Source: JBCCGE01 sp039029455
GTDB taxonomy: Bacteria > Pseudomonadota > Gammaproteobacteria > Arenicellales > Poriferihabitantaceae
DNA: 64,000 nucleotides
Assembly (NCBI GenBank): GCA_039029455.1
Contig: JBCCGE010000002.1
Location: 1 to 64,000, forward strand
Direction of reading: 5' to 3'
Shown: one piece after another, positions 6,343-14,437 of the stretch
Numbering within the stretch: position 1 is the first letter of the stretch
How the letters are laid out: each line of letters opens with the position of its first letter
Translations under genes and position numbers: made by a program
Notes under the pieces: model-generated
What the model was told of the DNA's origin: nothing
Database searches by the model: none
Seen by the model: only the letters and a program-made list of their open reading frames with translations

Positions 6343-7278
6343 ATGTCGGGAGGTTCTGTTACACAGATTCAGGCGCCGTCGGCGGTGGTGATGATCAGAC
6401 CGCATCACTTTGTGCCGAATCCCCAAACCGCCGAGGACAACTCGTTCCAGAGTTCCGAATTGGGGCTCGGGGACAAGTCTGTCGAGGCAAAGGCGTTTGA
6501 TGAAGTCGGTCGTGCCCGGGAGGTTTTGGAAGACCACGGCATTTCTGTGCATTTGTTTGAGGATACCGGCACGCAGACGCCGGACTCCGTCTTCCCCAAC
6601 AACTGGTTTTCCACTCATCCTGGAGGCCACGTCGCGGTTTATCCCATGTTCACGCCAAATCGACGATTGGAACGTCGGCAGGATGTGCTCGAGTTGCTCA
6701 AAAGAGAGTACCGGGTGCAGCAAGTTGTCGACTACTCCGGTTTAGAACGTGACGATGTGTTTCTCGAGGGGACCGGAGCGATGGTACTTGATCATGTTGA
6801 GCGAATAGCTTACGCGGTGCGCTCCAACAGAACGGATCCCGTAATGCTTGAGAGATTCTGCACTACGTTCAACTATGAGCCCTGGGTGTTTGATGCAGTG
6901 GATCATCGGGGCGAGACCATCTACCACACCAATGTATTAATGTGTATCGCAACCTCGTTTGCAATGGTCGGACTGGACGCAATCACATCAGAGAGCCGCC
7001 GCACCCAACTTAAAAATCAACTGCAGTCTGGCGGTCGGGAAGTTATCGGACTTTCAAATGAGCAGGTACAGAAATTCGCTGGCAATGCTATCGAATTAAC
7101 CGGCGCGAAGGGAAAGATCCTGGCTCTTTCTGCAACCGCCTATGACTCTCTTACTCAGGCGCAGCTGAGCATAATTCGCAAAACCGCTTCACCTGTTGTC
7201 CTCGATGTGCCGACCATTGAGATGGCAGGCGGATCGGTTCGCTGCATGCTGGCGGGTCTGCATTTATCACGACGATAA
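6343..7278 (+). CDS. ctlX: Citrulline hydrolase / amidinohydrolase, CtlX-like
   Basis: 311 residues of the guanidino-group hydrolase fold. Family marks are MIRPHHFVPNPQTAEDN near the N terminus, the FPNNWFSTH motif (about residues 85-93) and the C-terminal GGSVRCMLAGLHL with the expected catalytic Cys. CtlX-type enzymes cleave citrulline to ornithine, CO2 and ammonia; related enzymes act on arginine or dimethylarginine, so the substrate is inferred from the adjacent ocd. The gene is 36 bases after ocd with an AAGGGG ribosome site, so the two form an operon. Confidence 0.82.
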   Translation: MSGGSVTQIQAPSAVVMIRPHHFVPNPQTAEDNSFQSSELGLGDKSVEAKAFDEVGRAREVLEDHGISVHLFEDTGTQTPDSVFPNNWFSTHPGGHVAVYPMFTPNRRLERRQDVLELLKREYRVQQVVDYSGLERDDVFLEGTGAMVLDHVERIAYAVRSNRTDPVMLERFCTTFNYEPWVFDAVDHRGETIYHTNVLMCIATSFAMVGLDAITSESRRTQLKNQLQSGGREVIGLSNEQVQKFAGNAIELTGAKGKILALSATAYDSLTQAQLSIIRKTASPVVLDVPTIEMAGGSVRCMLAGLHLSRR

Positions 7279-7328
7279 CGAAAGGACCGCCGATTCTCGA
7301 AATCTGCAGTCTGTAACCCTCTGATTAA

Positions 7329-7502
7329 GGAGCCTCTGCAAAAGTCTGGGCGAACCCAGATTGAGAGCTAAAATGTTCAAGATCAAGGCAGAAAACTCAC
7401 GCCATAGTTGTTCTATTGGGTCGTTCTATTGCGAAGTTTTCTAACAAAGATATTGGACATTTTAGACTCAAATGGGTCGGTCATGATTTTTGCAGAGGCT
7501 CC
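7329..7502. mobile_element. MITE B, copy 1
   Basis: 174 bp non-coding element. Terminal inverted repeats GGAGCCTCTGCAAAA, flanked on both sides by the direct repeat TTAA (7325-7328 and 7503-7506), a four-base target duplication. It is clearly homologous, in reverse orientation, to the nested element at 10836-10995. A four-base duplication at TTAA resembles IS5-type target choice, but no transposase is present here. The right end runs into the region upstream of the MFS gene. Confidence 0.85.
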
Positions 7503-7564
7503 TTAACTACATCCGCTGGTACTTAGCGGTTATAGTTCGCCGCCGCTGCAGATCGGCTCGACAG

Positions 7565-8725
7565 ATGACGGCTTCAATTGACAGAATTTCCATTGCGACA
7601 TTAATGGCCGGGGTATCGGTGATCGGTGCGAATTCACTGGCGATGGGACCGATTGCACCCGGAATCGCGCAGGAATTTTCTCAACCAGTTGTGTTGGTGA
7701 TGATGGCAGCAGCGGCCTATGGACTTGGTACGGCCGTCAGTGCGTTGCTGCTCGCCCGGTATATTGATCGTTTCGGCGCGAAACGATCGCTTCAGGTCGC
7801 GTTGATTGGATTAACTCTTGGCCTCGGACTCAGTGCGGTCGCATCAAACGCAGGTGTTTTAATCGCGTCCCAGGCCATCGCCGGGCTCGCGGCCGGTGTC
7901 GGGCTGCCGTCGATTTATGCGGCATCGGCTTTGCTGAGTCCCGACGACAAGAAAAATACAGTGCTCGGCTGGGTGCTGGTTGGCTGGACCATCAGTCTGG
8001 TGGCCGGCGTCTCTCTGGCCGCCCTGGTGGCCGACATATTTTCGTTTCGACTGGTCTATGTTGTGCTTGCGGCGCTTGCTGCGGCCGTCGCCATTCTAAG
8101 TGTCAGGCTGCCGACGGATCGGATTCGCGATGCGCAATCGACGCACACTCTAAGATCAGTATTCCTCGTGTTTGCGCTGCCTCTGGTGGCACCTTATCTT
8201 ATTGTTTGCTTCGCCTATATGATGGCGTTTTATGGGGTTTACGGGTATCTCGGCGATCATCTGGTTTCGACGCTTAACCAACCCCTGCGAAATACAGCCT
8301 GGATTGCATTGTCTTATGGACTTGGATTCGGGCTCGCGGTATTCGGTGATCCAACGATTGATCGTTTCGGTGCGAAAAAACTGATCGCGCCGGCATTCGG
8401 ATTAATTGCGCTGGTGTACCTGGCTCTTGCGGTTTCCAGTGGCTCCGTTCGATTTCTTGTCTCCTTTAGTTTTCTCTGGGGTGTGTGCAATCACTTTGGT
8501 CTGAACGTCATTATCTCAGGACTGTCGTCAATCGATGAGAATCAGCGCGGCAAAATACTGGGACTGTACAGCTGCGTAACCTATCTTGCGGCGTTTGCAG
8601 GCACGCTGTTGTACGGAGCGATTTATCAGCCGTTTGGTTTTGCTCTGGTGGCGATAACCGCGTCAGTGACAATGCTGGCGTCGACCCTGTTTACGTTCAG
8701 AAGGATCAGTAGAACAGCCCGCTAG
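7565..8725 (+). CDS. Major facilitator superfamily transporter
   Basis: 386 residues with about twelve hydrophobic spans in two halves. The A-like loop YIDRFGAKRSLQ after span 2 and DRFGAKKL in the second half are typical MFS motifs. It resembles DHA1/AraJ-type drug or metabolite exporters; the substrate is unknown. The open frame extends upstream to a TTG at 7490, but that lies in the MITE terminal repeat, so I chose ATG 7565. The stop overlaps the convergent DUF4198 gene by four bases. Confidence 0.85.
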   Translation: MTASIDRISIATLMAGVSVIGANSLAMGPIAPGIAQEFSQPVVLVMMAAAAYGLGTAVSALLLARYIDRFGAKRSLQVALIGLTLGLGLSAVASNAGVLIASQAIAGLAAGVGLPSIYAASALLSPDDKKNTVLGWVLVGWTISLVAGVSLAALVADIFSFRLVYVVLAALAAAVAILSVRLPTDRIRDAQSTHTLRSVFLVFALPLVAPYLIVCFAYMMAFYGVYGYLGDHLVSTLNQPLRNTAWIALSYGLGFGLAVFGDPTIDRFGAKKLIAPAFGLIALVYLALAVSSGSVRFLVSFSFLWGVCNHFGLNVIISGLSSIDENQRGKILGLYSCVTYLAAFAGTLLYGAIYQPFGFALVAITASVTMLASTLFTFRRISRTAR

Positions 8726-9522
8726 TGCGCGCCAAACGTCAGACTGGCCCAGTTGCTTCGCCACAGTGTTTTGCGGTCATATCCGGTTTTCTTCTCAGGC
8801 GCGATGGTCACGGCGCTCAGCAAAACCGAACCGTTTCCACTCCATTGGAGAATAAAACGGCCCTCGCTGTCTGTATCGAGTGTCCGAATATCCACCGAAT
8901 CGTCATCGCTCTTGAGGAATGCTGTGACTACATGGTTGGGCCACGGGTCGCCGTCCTTCAGCAGCACGAATGTCAGAGGCCCGCTGTTTGTTTGCGTGTA
9001 CGGATTGTCGACGGCGATGATCTCAACAGGCCAGTCAGTGGACGAATCAGCGCCGCGTCCGGCACCGACTGCGATCAGTGCTTTGGAGAACCGCACGAAA
9101 CGCTCGCGAAAAAAGTCGGTCGGATAGCGCCGCTCCAGATGCTCGATGGCAATTCGCGGAAGCCCGACCGATTCAACAAAGCGCTTAAACTTCTCCATAC
9201 CTTCGTACTCCAGTTGGGTTCCAATGGATTCATGTCGAAGAATGTGCAGGCCGGGATCTGACGGCAGGATCTGTATTGCAGGGATGTTTCCAAGCCGACC
9301 TGTAATGGGCTCGGAGTTGTTGCCGGAGTTCAACTCCAGCATACGGTAATCCCGTTTGTTGTAGCTGTGTGACTCGCCAATAAATTCTTCGCCGACTCGG
9401 ATGTGGGCGCGGATCTGCTGGTCAGATGCAATGCGGTAAAGTTCCGGCTCTATCCAGCTCTCGTGGGAAAAGGCTGAAAGCGGGTAGGTGAAAGAAATCA
9501 ACAATAAAAACAGCAGTCTCAT
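8722..9522 (-). CDS. DUF4198 periplasmic protein
   Basis: 266 residues. A signal peptide (about residues 1-20, ending SAFSHE) leads directly to a mature N terminus beginning HESWIEP, a His-containing start typical of the DUF4198/NikM-like family. The body is beta-rich, with an Ig-like C-terminal part (about 170-260). The family is linked to nickel/cobalt uptake. The divergent neighbour encodes a HupE/UreJ-type membrane protein, supporting a metal-related role. I chose ATG 9522 over the TTG two codons upstream. Confidence 0.78.
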   Translation of the reverse strand: MRLLFLLLISFTYPLSAFSHESWIEPELYRIASDQQIRAHIRVGEEFIGESHSYNKRDYRMLELNSGNNSEPITGRLGNIPAIQILPSDPGLHILRHESIGTQLEYEGMEKFKRFVESVGLPRIAIEHLERRYPTDFFRERFVRFSKALIAVGAGRGADSSTDWPVEIIAVDNPYTQTNSGPLTFVLLKDGDPWPNHVVTAFLKSDDDSVDIRTLDTDSEGRFILQWSGNGSVLLSAVTIAPEKKTGYDRKTLWRSNWASLTFGAH

Positions 9523-9588
9523 TGGCAAGCAGGATAGCTCTTTTGTAAATTAAGTCGGTATACACAGTCCGCCGAAGGGGACCGTATG

Positions 9589-9594
9589 TATAAT
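9589..9594 (+). promoter_or_regulatory. Candidate -10 of the HupE-like gene
   Basis: Perfect TATAAT followed by TCGCGA in the 106 bp gap between two divergent metal-related genes. No convincing -35 is visible. It shares the TATAMT-TCG/CGS pattern seen before petA, kdsD, hemE and argG. Confidence 0.35.
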
Positions 9595-9628
9595 TCGCGA
9601 CCTCCTCACTATACCAGCTGTTTTGTTC

Positions 9629-10786
9629 ATGTTCGTTGTGTCGAAATCTTCCAACCTTCTCAGTGTGAAATTTGGAATTGCTTTTTTTCTGGTATGGAGC
9701 GTCTTGCCGGTACTGTCACTTGCTCATGAAATCAGGCCCGCAATAGTCGACGTCAATGTGGATCAGGACGGCGGTCACTCGGTCCAAATCAATCTTAACC
9801 TCGAGGCCATGCTTGCCGATATCGGGATTGAGCACTCGGACACCGATGAGTCAGAAAACAGCCTTCAATACAATCGTTTCAGGTCGCTTCTGCCTGCCGA
9901 ACTGGAAAAAGCGTTTAATAAATTCTCCCCCGCCTTTCTGGACTCACTGCACGTTGAAGGCGATTCGGGCAAAGTCAGATATCAGATCAGTGATGTTCTG
10001 GTGCCGGCAGTCGGCAACCTTAAGCTCGCACGTGACAGCAAGATCGTTATGGCGCCCGAGGACTCTGTCCAGACTCTGACCTGGTCTTGGGGTGAGCGAT
10101 TTGGACCGGTCATAGTGCGGCTGAATCAACCCAATCAGGATGAGACCACTGAAGGGTTCTCTCAATACCTCGAGCCCGGTGAGCGCAGTGAATCGCTGAC
10201 CCTGCTGGGCGATAACACACGCAACATCTGGCGAGTCGTGACCGACTATCTGAAAATCGGTTTCACCCATATTGTTCCGAAAGGCCTGGATCACATACTT
10301 TTTGTGGTTGGCCTGTTTCTTCTCAGCCCCGCCTGGCGGCCTCTGCTCTGGCAGGTGACAGCGTTTACACTGGCTCACACCGTCACGCTGGCTTTGGGAA
10401 TTAGTGGAAAACTGGTGATCTCACCATCGATCGTCGAGCCGCTAATCGCGCTTTCGATCGTCTACGTGTGTGTCGAAAATCTGTTTGTTGACCGACTTCG
10501 AAAAGGGCGGACACTCATTGTTTTTCTATTCGGACTGCTCCACGGTCTCGGTTTTGCCGGAGTGCTTAAAGAAGTCGGCATTGAAGGTGGTAACTTCATT
10601 ACCTCGCTGATCTCATTTAACGTCGGTGTTGAATTGGGTCAGCTGCTGGTGATTGCAATCTGCTATGTCACTGTGGGCATCTGGTTCAGCAAGAAAGACT
10701 GGTACCGATCTCTGATAACTGTTCCCGCGTCAATCGTCATTGCCGCAATTGGTGTGTATTGGTTTATCGACAGAACCATGTTCTAG
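9629..10786 (+). CDS. HupE/UreJ-2 family membrane protein
   Basis: 385 residues. A signal peptide or first span (about residues 12-33) ends at LAHEIRP and is followed by a periplasmic domain to about residue 200. Then come six or so spans carrying the family's His motifs: HIVPKGLDHILF, FTLAHTVTLAL and LLHGLGFAG, plus FNVGVELGQ. HupE/UreJ proteins are nickel/cobalt permeases or hydrogenase/urease accessory proteins; this long form with an N-terminal domain is common in marine bacteria. ATG 9629 was chosen over TTG 9623. The stop codon TAG joins the terminal repeat of a MITE. Confidence 0.8.
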   Translation: MFVVSKSSNLLSVKFGIAFFLVWSVLPVLSLAHEIRPAIVDVNVDQDGGHSVQINLNLEAMLADIGIEHSDTDESENSLQYNRFRSLLPAELEKAFNKFSPAFLDSLHVEGDSGKVRYQISDVLVPAVGNLKLARDSKIVMAPEDSVQTLTWSWGERFGPVIVRLNQPNQDETTEGFSQYLEPGERSESLTLLGDNTRNIWRVVTDYLKIGFTHIVPKGLDHILFVVGLFLLSPAWRPLLWQVTAFTLAHTVTLALGISGKLVISPSIVEPLIALSIVYVCVENLFVDRLRKGRTLIVFLFGLLHGLGFAGVLKEVGIEGGNFITSLISFNVGVELGQLLVIAICYVTVGIWFSKKDWYRSLITVPASIVIAAIGVYWFIDRTMF

Positions 10787-11080
10787 CAGGCTGTTGAAAA
10801 ACTATCTGTGTGGATTCTGCGGCGTTTTAAACTGGGGAGCCTCTGATCAAAACATGACCTACTAATTTGCGCGCAAAATCTCCAATCTCTGCGTTGGAAA
10901 ACTTCGTAATAGCCCTGCCATTACGTGCGTTTCCCGCCTTGATCTTGAAGATTTTGCATCACAACTTGGTTCGCCCAGTTTTAATCAGAGGCTCCCTGGC
11001 TCAAATTGCTCAGCCACAAAGTGCAAATACCGCTTTGCGCCTTGCATAACCTGCCTCGATAATGTTTTTCAACAGCCCGC
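10786..11080 (+). mobile_element. MITE A, copy 1 (interrupted)
   Basis: Ends GCAGGCTGTTGAAAAAC and GTTTTTCAACAGCCCGC form terminal inverted repeats. Removing the nested MITE B and its 4 bp repeat leaves 131 bp, matching the 132 bp intact copy at 17176-17307 on the other strand; shared internal stretches include TTCTGCGGCGTT and CTTGCATAACCTGCCTCGATAA. It lies between convergent genes and starts at the last base of the upstream stop codon. No clear target duplication remains. Confidence 0.85.
10836..10995 (-). mobile_element. MITE B, copy 2, nested inside MITE A
   Basis: 160 bp with terminal repeats GGAGCCTCTGATYAAAAC and a CTGG duplication (10832-10835, 10996-10999). The reverse complement aligns with MITE B copy 1 through CTGGGCGAACC, TTCAAGATCAAGGC and GAAGTTTTC. 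The empty site is seen in the other MITE A copy, so this insertion is the later event. Confidence 0.85.
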
Positions 11081-11089
11081 TGACGCGTT

Positions 11090-14000
11090 TCACGCGCCGG
11101 GGCTCCACTCTCGCCAGCCGTGTAGCACTGGATAATACAGTCCCAATTTGACTTCATGTTCCGGGTCCAGAGCCGAGACCGCTGTTGCGTACTGCTGCAT
11201 TTTTGAATCGTATCGTTCTTGTTCTCGATCCAGAAAAAAGTCGATATCTTCCTCGTCGTGCCGACTCGATTTGAAATCAATAATCCAGCGGATGTTGTCA
11301 GTATCGATAAACGACCGATCGATCACCAAATGCAGGAAGCGGTCATTGTCATAGGTGCTGAGCGCCCATTCGCTTTGAACAGCTCGATGTTGTGGTGCAA
11401 ATATCCACTTCGCACGCGGGTCACTTCGAGCACTTCGAACCGCTGCCTCGATCTGTTCAAGTGCGAGGGCCAGCGGTTGATCCGATAATCCATGTGCGAT
11501 CAGCAGATCAGTCCATCGACGACGAACAGCATCGTCTATTGTTGATTGTGACCAGATATCCCAACCCAGAGCATCTACTTGCTGAAACTCATGGTGCACT
11601 ATGATGCCGACAACTCGTGCGATCTCTGATGCCCATGAAAACTCGATTTCATCGGTGGTTCGGATGTCTTCGGATTTAAATCGCAGTGAGGGCGAAATAT
11701 CGATCGTGAGATCATTTGCAGGGTGCCTGGGAAGACAGTACTGAGTCTCTTCGTCGATCAAATCATCGTCATCAGCGGTGACCGAGTTGTGGGCAGGTTC
11801 TGCAGGGTTGTCTGCATCGTTACCAATCGCCGGCCATAAAAGTTCCAAAAGAGAGCCTTTCACAGGCGTTCCAATATCGCCGTCAGAATCCACCGAGACG
11901 GTCGGAAAAATGAAAAGACGTTTTCGGGCGCGGGTACAGGCCACATAGAGCAGTCGACGAGCTTCGTTAGTGGCAAGGGTCTTATGCAATTCGCCCAGAT
12001 ATCCGAAAAATCTGTTGTCCCGGTCGCGGCGATCAGGCTTTGCCGCGAGCAACAGACTATCGGGCATCCTGATCCATCTCAGCAACTCCTGGTCATTGCC
12101 TTTGGTCCGACGCTCCAGCGACGTCAGATAGACATGATCGAATTCAAGTCCTTTTGCCTTGTGGATCGTCATCAACTGGATTCGACTTTCGCAAACGGGT
12201 TTGGCCCACAGTTGCTCTACTCGATTTTGAATCTGAACCGGAGTCGGGATCTGGAAATCCGTTTCGAGAGATTCGAGTTGGTCCAGATACGCCAGACAAT
12301 CGTCGAGCTCGGGCTCTGTCAATAGCGCGGGACCGACCAGGCGAAGCCACGCGCCTTCAACCACGCGTCGCAGCGGCAGTCGCCGGAACTGGTTTAGTGC
12401 GGACTGAACGACGGGTAGCAATTTGTCGATTCTGATTTTTCCGTCCTCACTCAGTCGATCTTTGACCGAAGGATCCTTCATGAGCGCCCATATCGGCGTG
12501 ATCCAGTCGTGCTCGGCCAGTCGAGTAATGTCTGTCAGATCAAGCCCGACAAAGGGTGATCTCAGCAGTCCGAGCCATGCAGTGCGATCCCCCGGTTGTT
12601 GTAATGCTCGGGTTAGCGTAACCAGATCCTGCACGTGTTGGGTGGTGTCCAGAGATTCCAGATCGATGGCCTGAAATGTGACACCGAGATTTCGCAGAGA
12701 TTCAGCGACGGGAGCGAGATGGCTGCGGGCCCGCGCCAGCACAGCAATGGTTCTGTCCGGATATTGTTCAGTGGTTCGAGCGATAGACTCTGCAATGTGT
12801 TCTGCTTCGGAGACGGCAGCATCATTTAACAGGGGGTTGATGACGATCTTGCTGTCGCCGGTGGTCTCGAGTACGGGTTCTGCTTCTGCGTACTGAATGG
12901 CGCCCTGTTCAATGTCTTCCTCCAAAGGCAGGACTTGCTTAAATACTTTATTGAACCATTCAACCAACGTGACAGAGGATCGGAAGTTGGCGGTCAGAAA
13001 CAATGGGTGTATCACCAGATCACCCAGACCCCGCTGCTGCACTTTCAGAAAATGGCTGACCTCTGCCTGCCGGAAAAGATAAATGGATTGCATTGGGTCA
13101 CCCACCAAAAACAGGGTGCGGCCGTCATCAGCCTGCCATCCACGTGTCAGTTTCTGAATCAGGCCGACCTGGGATGCAGAAGTGTCCTGAAACTCGTCTA
13201 CGAGGATATGCTTCAACTCATAGTCAAACATCAGTGCGAGGTCCGACGGGTTGTCCTCCCCGCCGAGCGCTTCGTCCGCTCGGAGTGCGATCTCACTGAA
13301 GTCGGCCGTATTAAATTGCTTGAATTGCAGCTGAAGCTCGGCCGCCGCCACAGGCAGTAAACGGTAGAGAGCACGCAAGTAATTCCATTGTGTGTCGCTG
13401 AAACAACCATCGGGAAGTCTGCTGACCACTTGCAGTGCGGTCGTGGCTTCAGGGTGCTCACTGAACCATTCGAGCACTGCGGCTAGTCTTTGTTTTTCGT
13501 CTGCGGCTTCCCTGGGAAACCCGAGACGTTTGTTTACTCCTTTTGGTTTTCTTAGTGCCGGTTCAGTGGTAAACAGCAGGCTTACCACACCTCGCCATAG
13601 TGGTAGCTGTCTATAATCTGGAGCCGGAAATTCAGACATACCGGCACACGCGGTCAGTGGGTGCGCGGTACCGCTTGCGTCCAGTTGCTCTGCTGCAAAA
13701 GCGCACAGGCGAGTGAGCTGATCGCGCACAGCGGGTTCGATTTGCTGGCTTGCTTCGACTAGCAATCGATTGATAACGGTTTGCCAGTTGCGCTCAAAGC
13801 TGGCTCGGTCTTCTCCATTCTGACGCAGAACCGATAACCATTTTGTTCTGCTGTCGAGCATCTCAGTCAACAGTCGATGACATTGATCCAGTCTGCCGTC
13901 TGTAAGTCGGAGCAGTTCTATGCAGTCGTCCCGCCACGAACTTTTCGGTCGATCCATGTGCATCAGAGTCTGCTTTGCGGCCTGCATCCGCATCTCTTCG

Positions 14001-14437
14001 CTGTTTTCTGCAATAGCGGGAACCGATCCGAAACGCGCAGACCACGGCATCCGTCTGACGAGTTCAGTGCAGAGACTGTCAATGGTCTGAATTCGCAGGC
14101 GTCGGGAGTGAGCTCTCAAATCCCACCCTTTCCTTTTTGCGTGATTCAAAACGTCCGTTGACAGCCTGACCATTTCAGGGTCAGTCAGTGGTTCACCCTC
14201 GCTTGTCAATCCACTTAAAGCGCTGATAATCCGCTGCCGCATTTCCGCCGTGGCTTTTCGAGTAAATGTAATTGCAAGTATTTGCTCTGGATTGTCTACC
14301 GTGGTCAGCAGCTTTAAGAATCGACGCACCAGCAAGCCGGTTTTGCCAGAGCCGGCGGGAGCCTGAACAATGAATGATCGCTTGGGGTCCATGGCCTCAT
14401 TGCGTGCGTCCTGATCACCTGGTGGAGCATGTATCAC
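11090..14437 (-). CDS. addA: AddA-like UvrD-type helicase/exonuclease
   Basis: 1115 residues. Superfamily 1 helicase: Walker A APAGSGKTG (about residues 27-35), Walker B with ILVDEFQDTSASQ, motif III LFLVGDPMQSIYLFRQAE, motif V LMTIHKAKGLEFDHVYLT and motif VI LYVACTRARKRL. The C terminus carries a RecB-type nuclease signature IDFKSSRHDEED followed by QMQ-like KMQQYA. With AddB it would resect double-strand breaks and load RecA. I chose GTG 14437, which overlaps the addB stop as GTGA; an ATG at 14491 would add 18 residues. Confidence 0.87.
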   Translation of the reverse strand: MIHAPPGDQDARNEAMDPKRSFIVQAPAGSGKTGLLVRRFLKLLTTVDNPEQILAITFTRKATAEMRQRIISALSGLTSEGEPLTDPEMVRLSTDVLNHAKRKGWDLRAHSRRLRIQTIDSLCTELVRRMPWSARFGSVPAIAENSEEMRMQAAKQTLMHMDRPKSSWRDDCIELLRLTDGRLDQCHRLLTEMLDSRTKWLSVLRQNGEDRASFERNWQTVINRLLVEASQQIEPAVRDQLTRLCAFAAEQLDASGTAHPLTACAGMSEFPAPDYRQLPLWRGVVSLLFTTEPALRKPKGVNKRLGFPREAADEKQRLAAVLEWFSEHPEATTALQVVSRLPDGCFSDTQWNYLRALYRLLPVAAAELQLQFKQFNTADFSEIALRADEALGGEDNPSDLALMFDYELKHILVDEFQDTSASQVGLIQKLTRGWQADDGRTLFLVGDPMQSIYLFRQAEVSHFLKVQQRGLGDLVIHPLFLTANFRSSVTLVEWFNKVFKQVLPLEEDIEQGAIQYAEAEPVLETTGDSKIVINPLLNDAAVSEAEHIAESIARTTEQYPDRTIAVLARARSHLAPVAESLRNLGVTFQAIDLESLDTTQHVQDLVTLTRALQQPGDRTAWLGLLRSPFVGLDLTDITRLAEHDWITPIWALMKDPSVKDRLSEDGKIRIDKLLPVVQSALNQFRRLPLRRVVEGAWLRLVGPALLTEPELDDCLAYLDQLESLETDFQIPTPVQIQNRVEQLWAKPVCESRIQLMTIHKAKGLEFDHVYLTSLERRTKGNDQELLRWIRMPDSLLLAAKPDRRDRDNRFFGYLGELHKTLATNEARRLLYVACTRARKRLFIFPTVSVDSDGDIGTPVKGSLLELLWPAIGNDADNPAEPAHNSVTADDDDLIDEETQYCLPRHPANDLTIDISPSLRFKSEDIRTTDEIEFSWASEIARVVGIIVHHEFQQVDALGWDIWSQSTIDDAVRRRWTDLLIAHGLSDQPLALALEQIEAAVRSARSDPRAKWIFAPQHRAVQSEWALSTYDNDRFLHLVIDRSFIDTDNIRWIIDFKSSRHDEEDIDFFLDREQERYDSKMQQYATAVSALDPEHEVKLGLYYPVLHGWREWSPGA

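Noticed and set aside
8725..9261. 178-codon + strand open frame
   Set aside because: Antisense to the DUF4198 gene, which has a clear signal peptide and family features.
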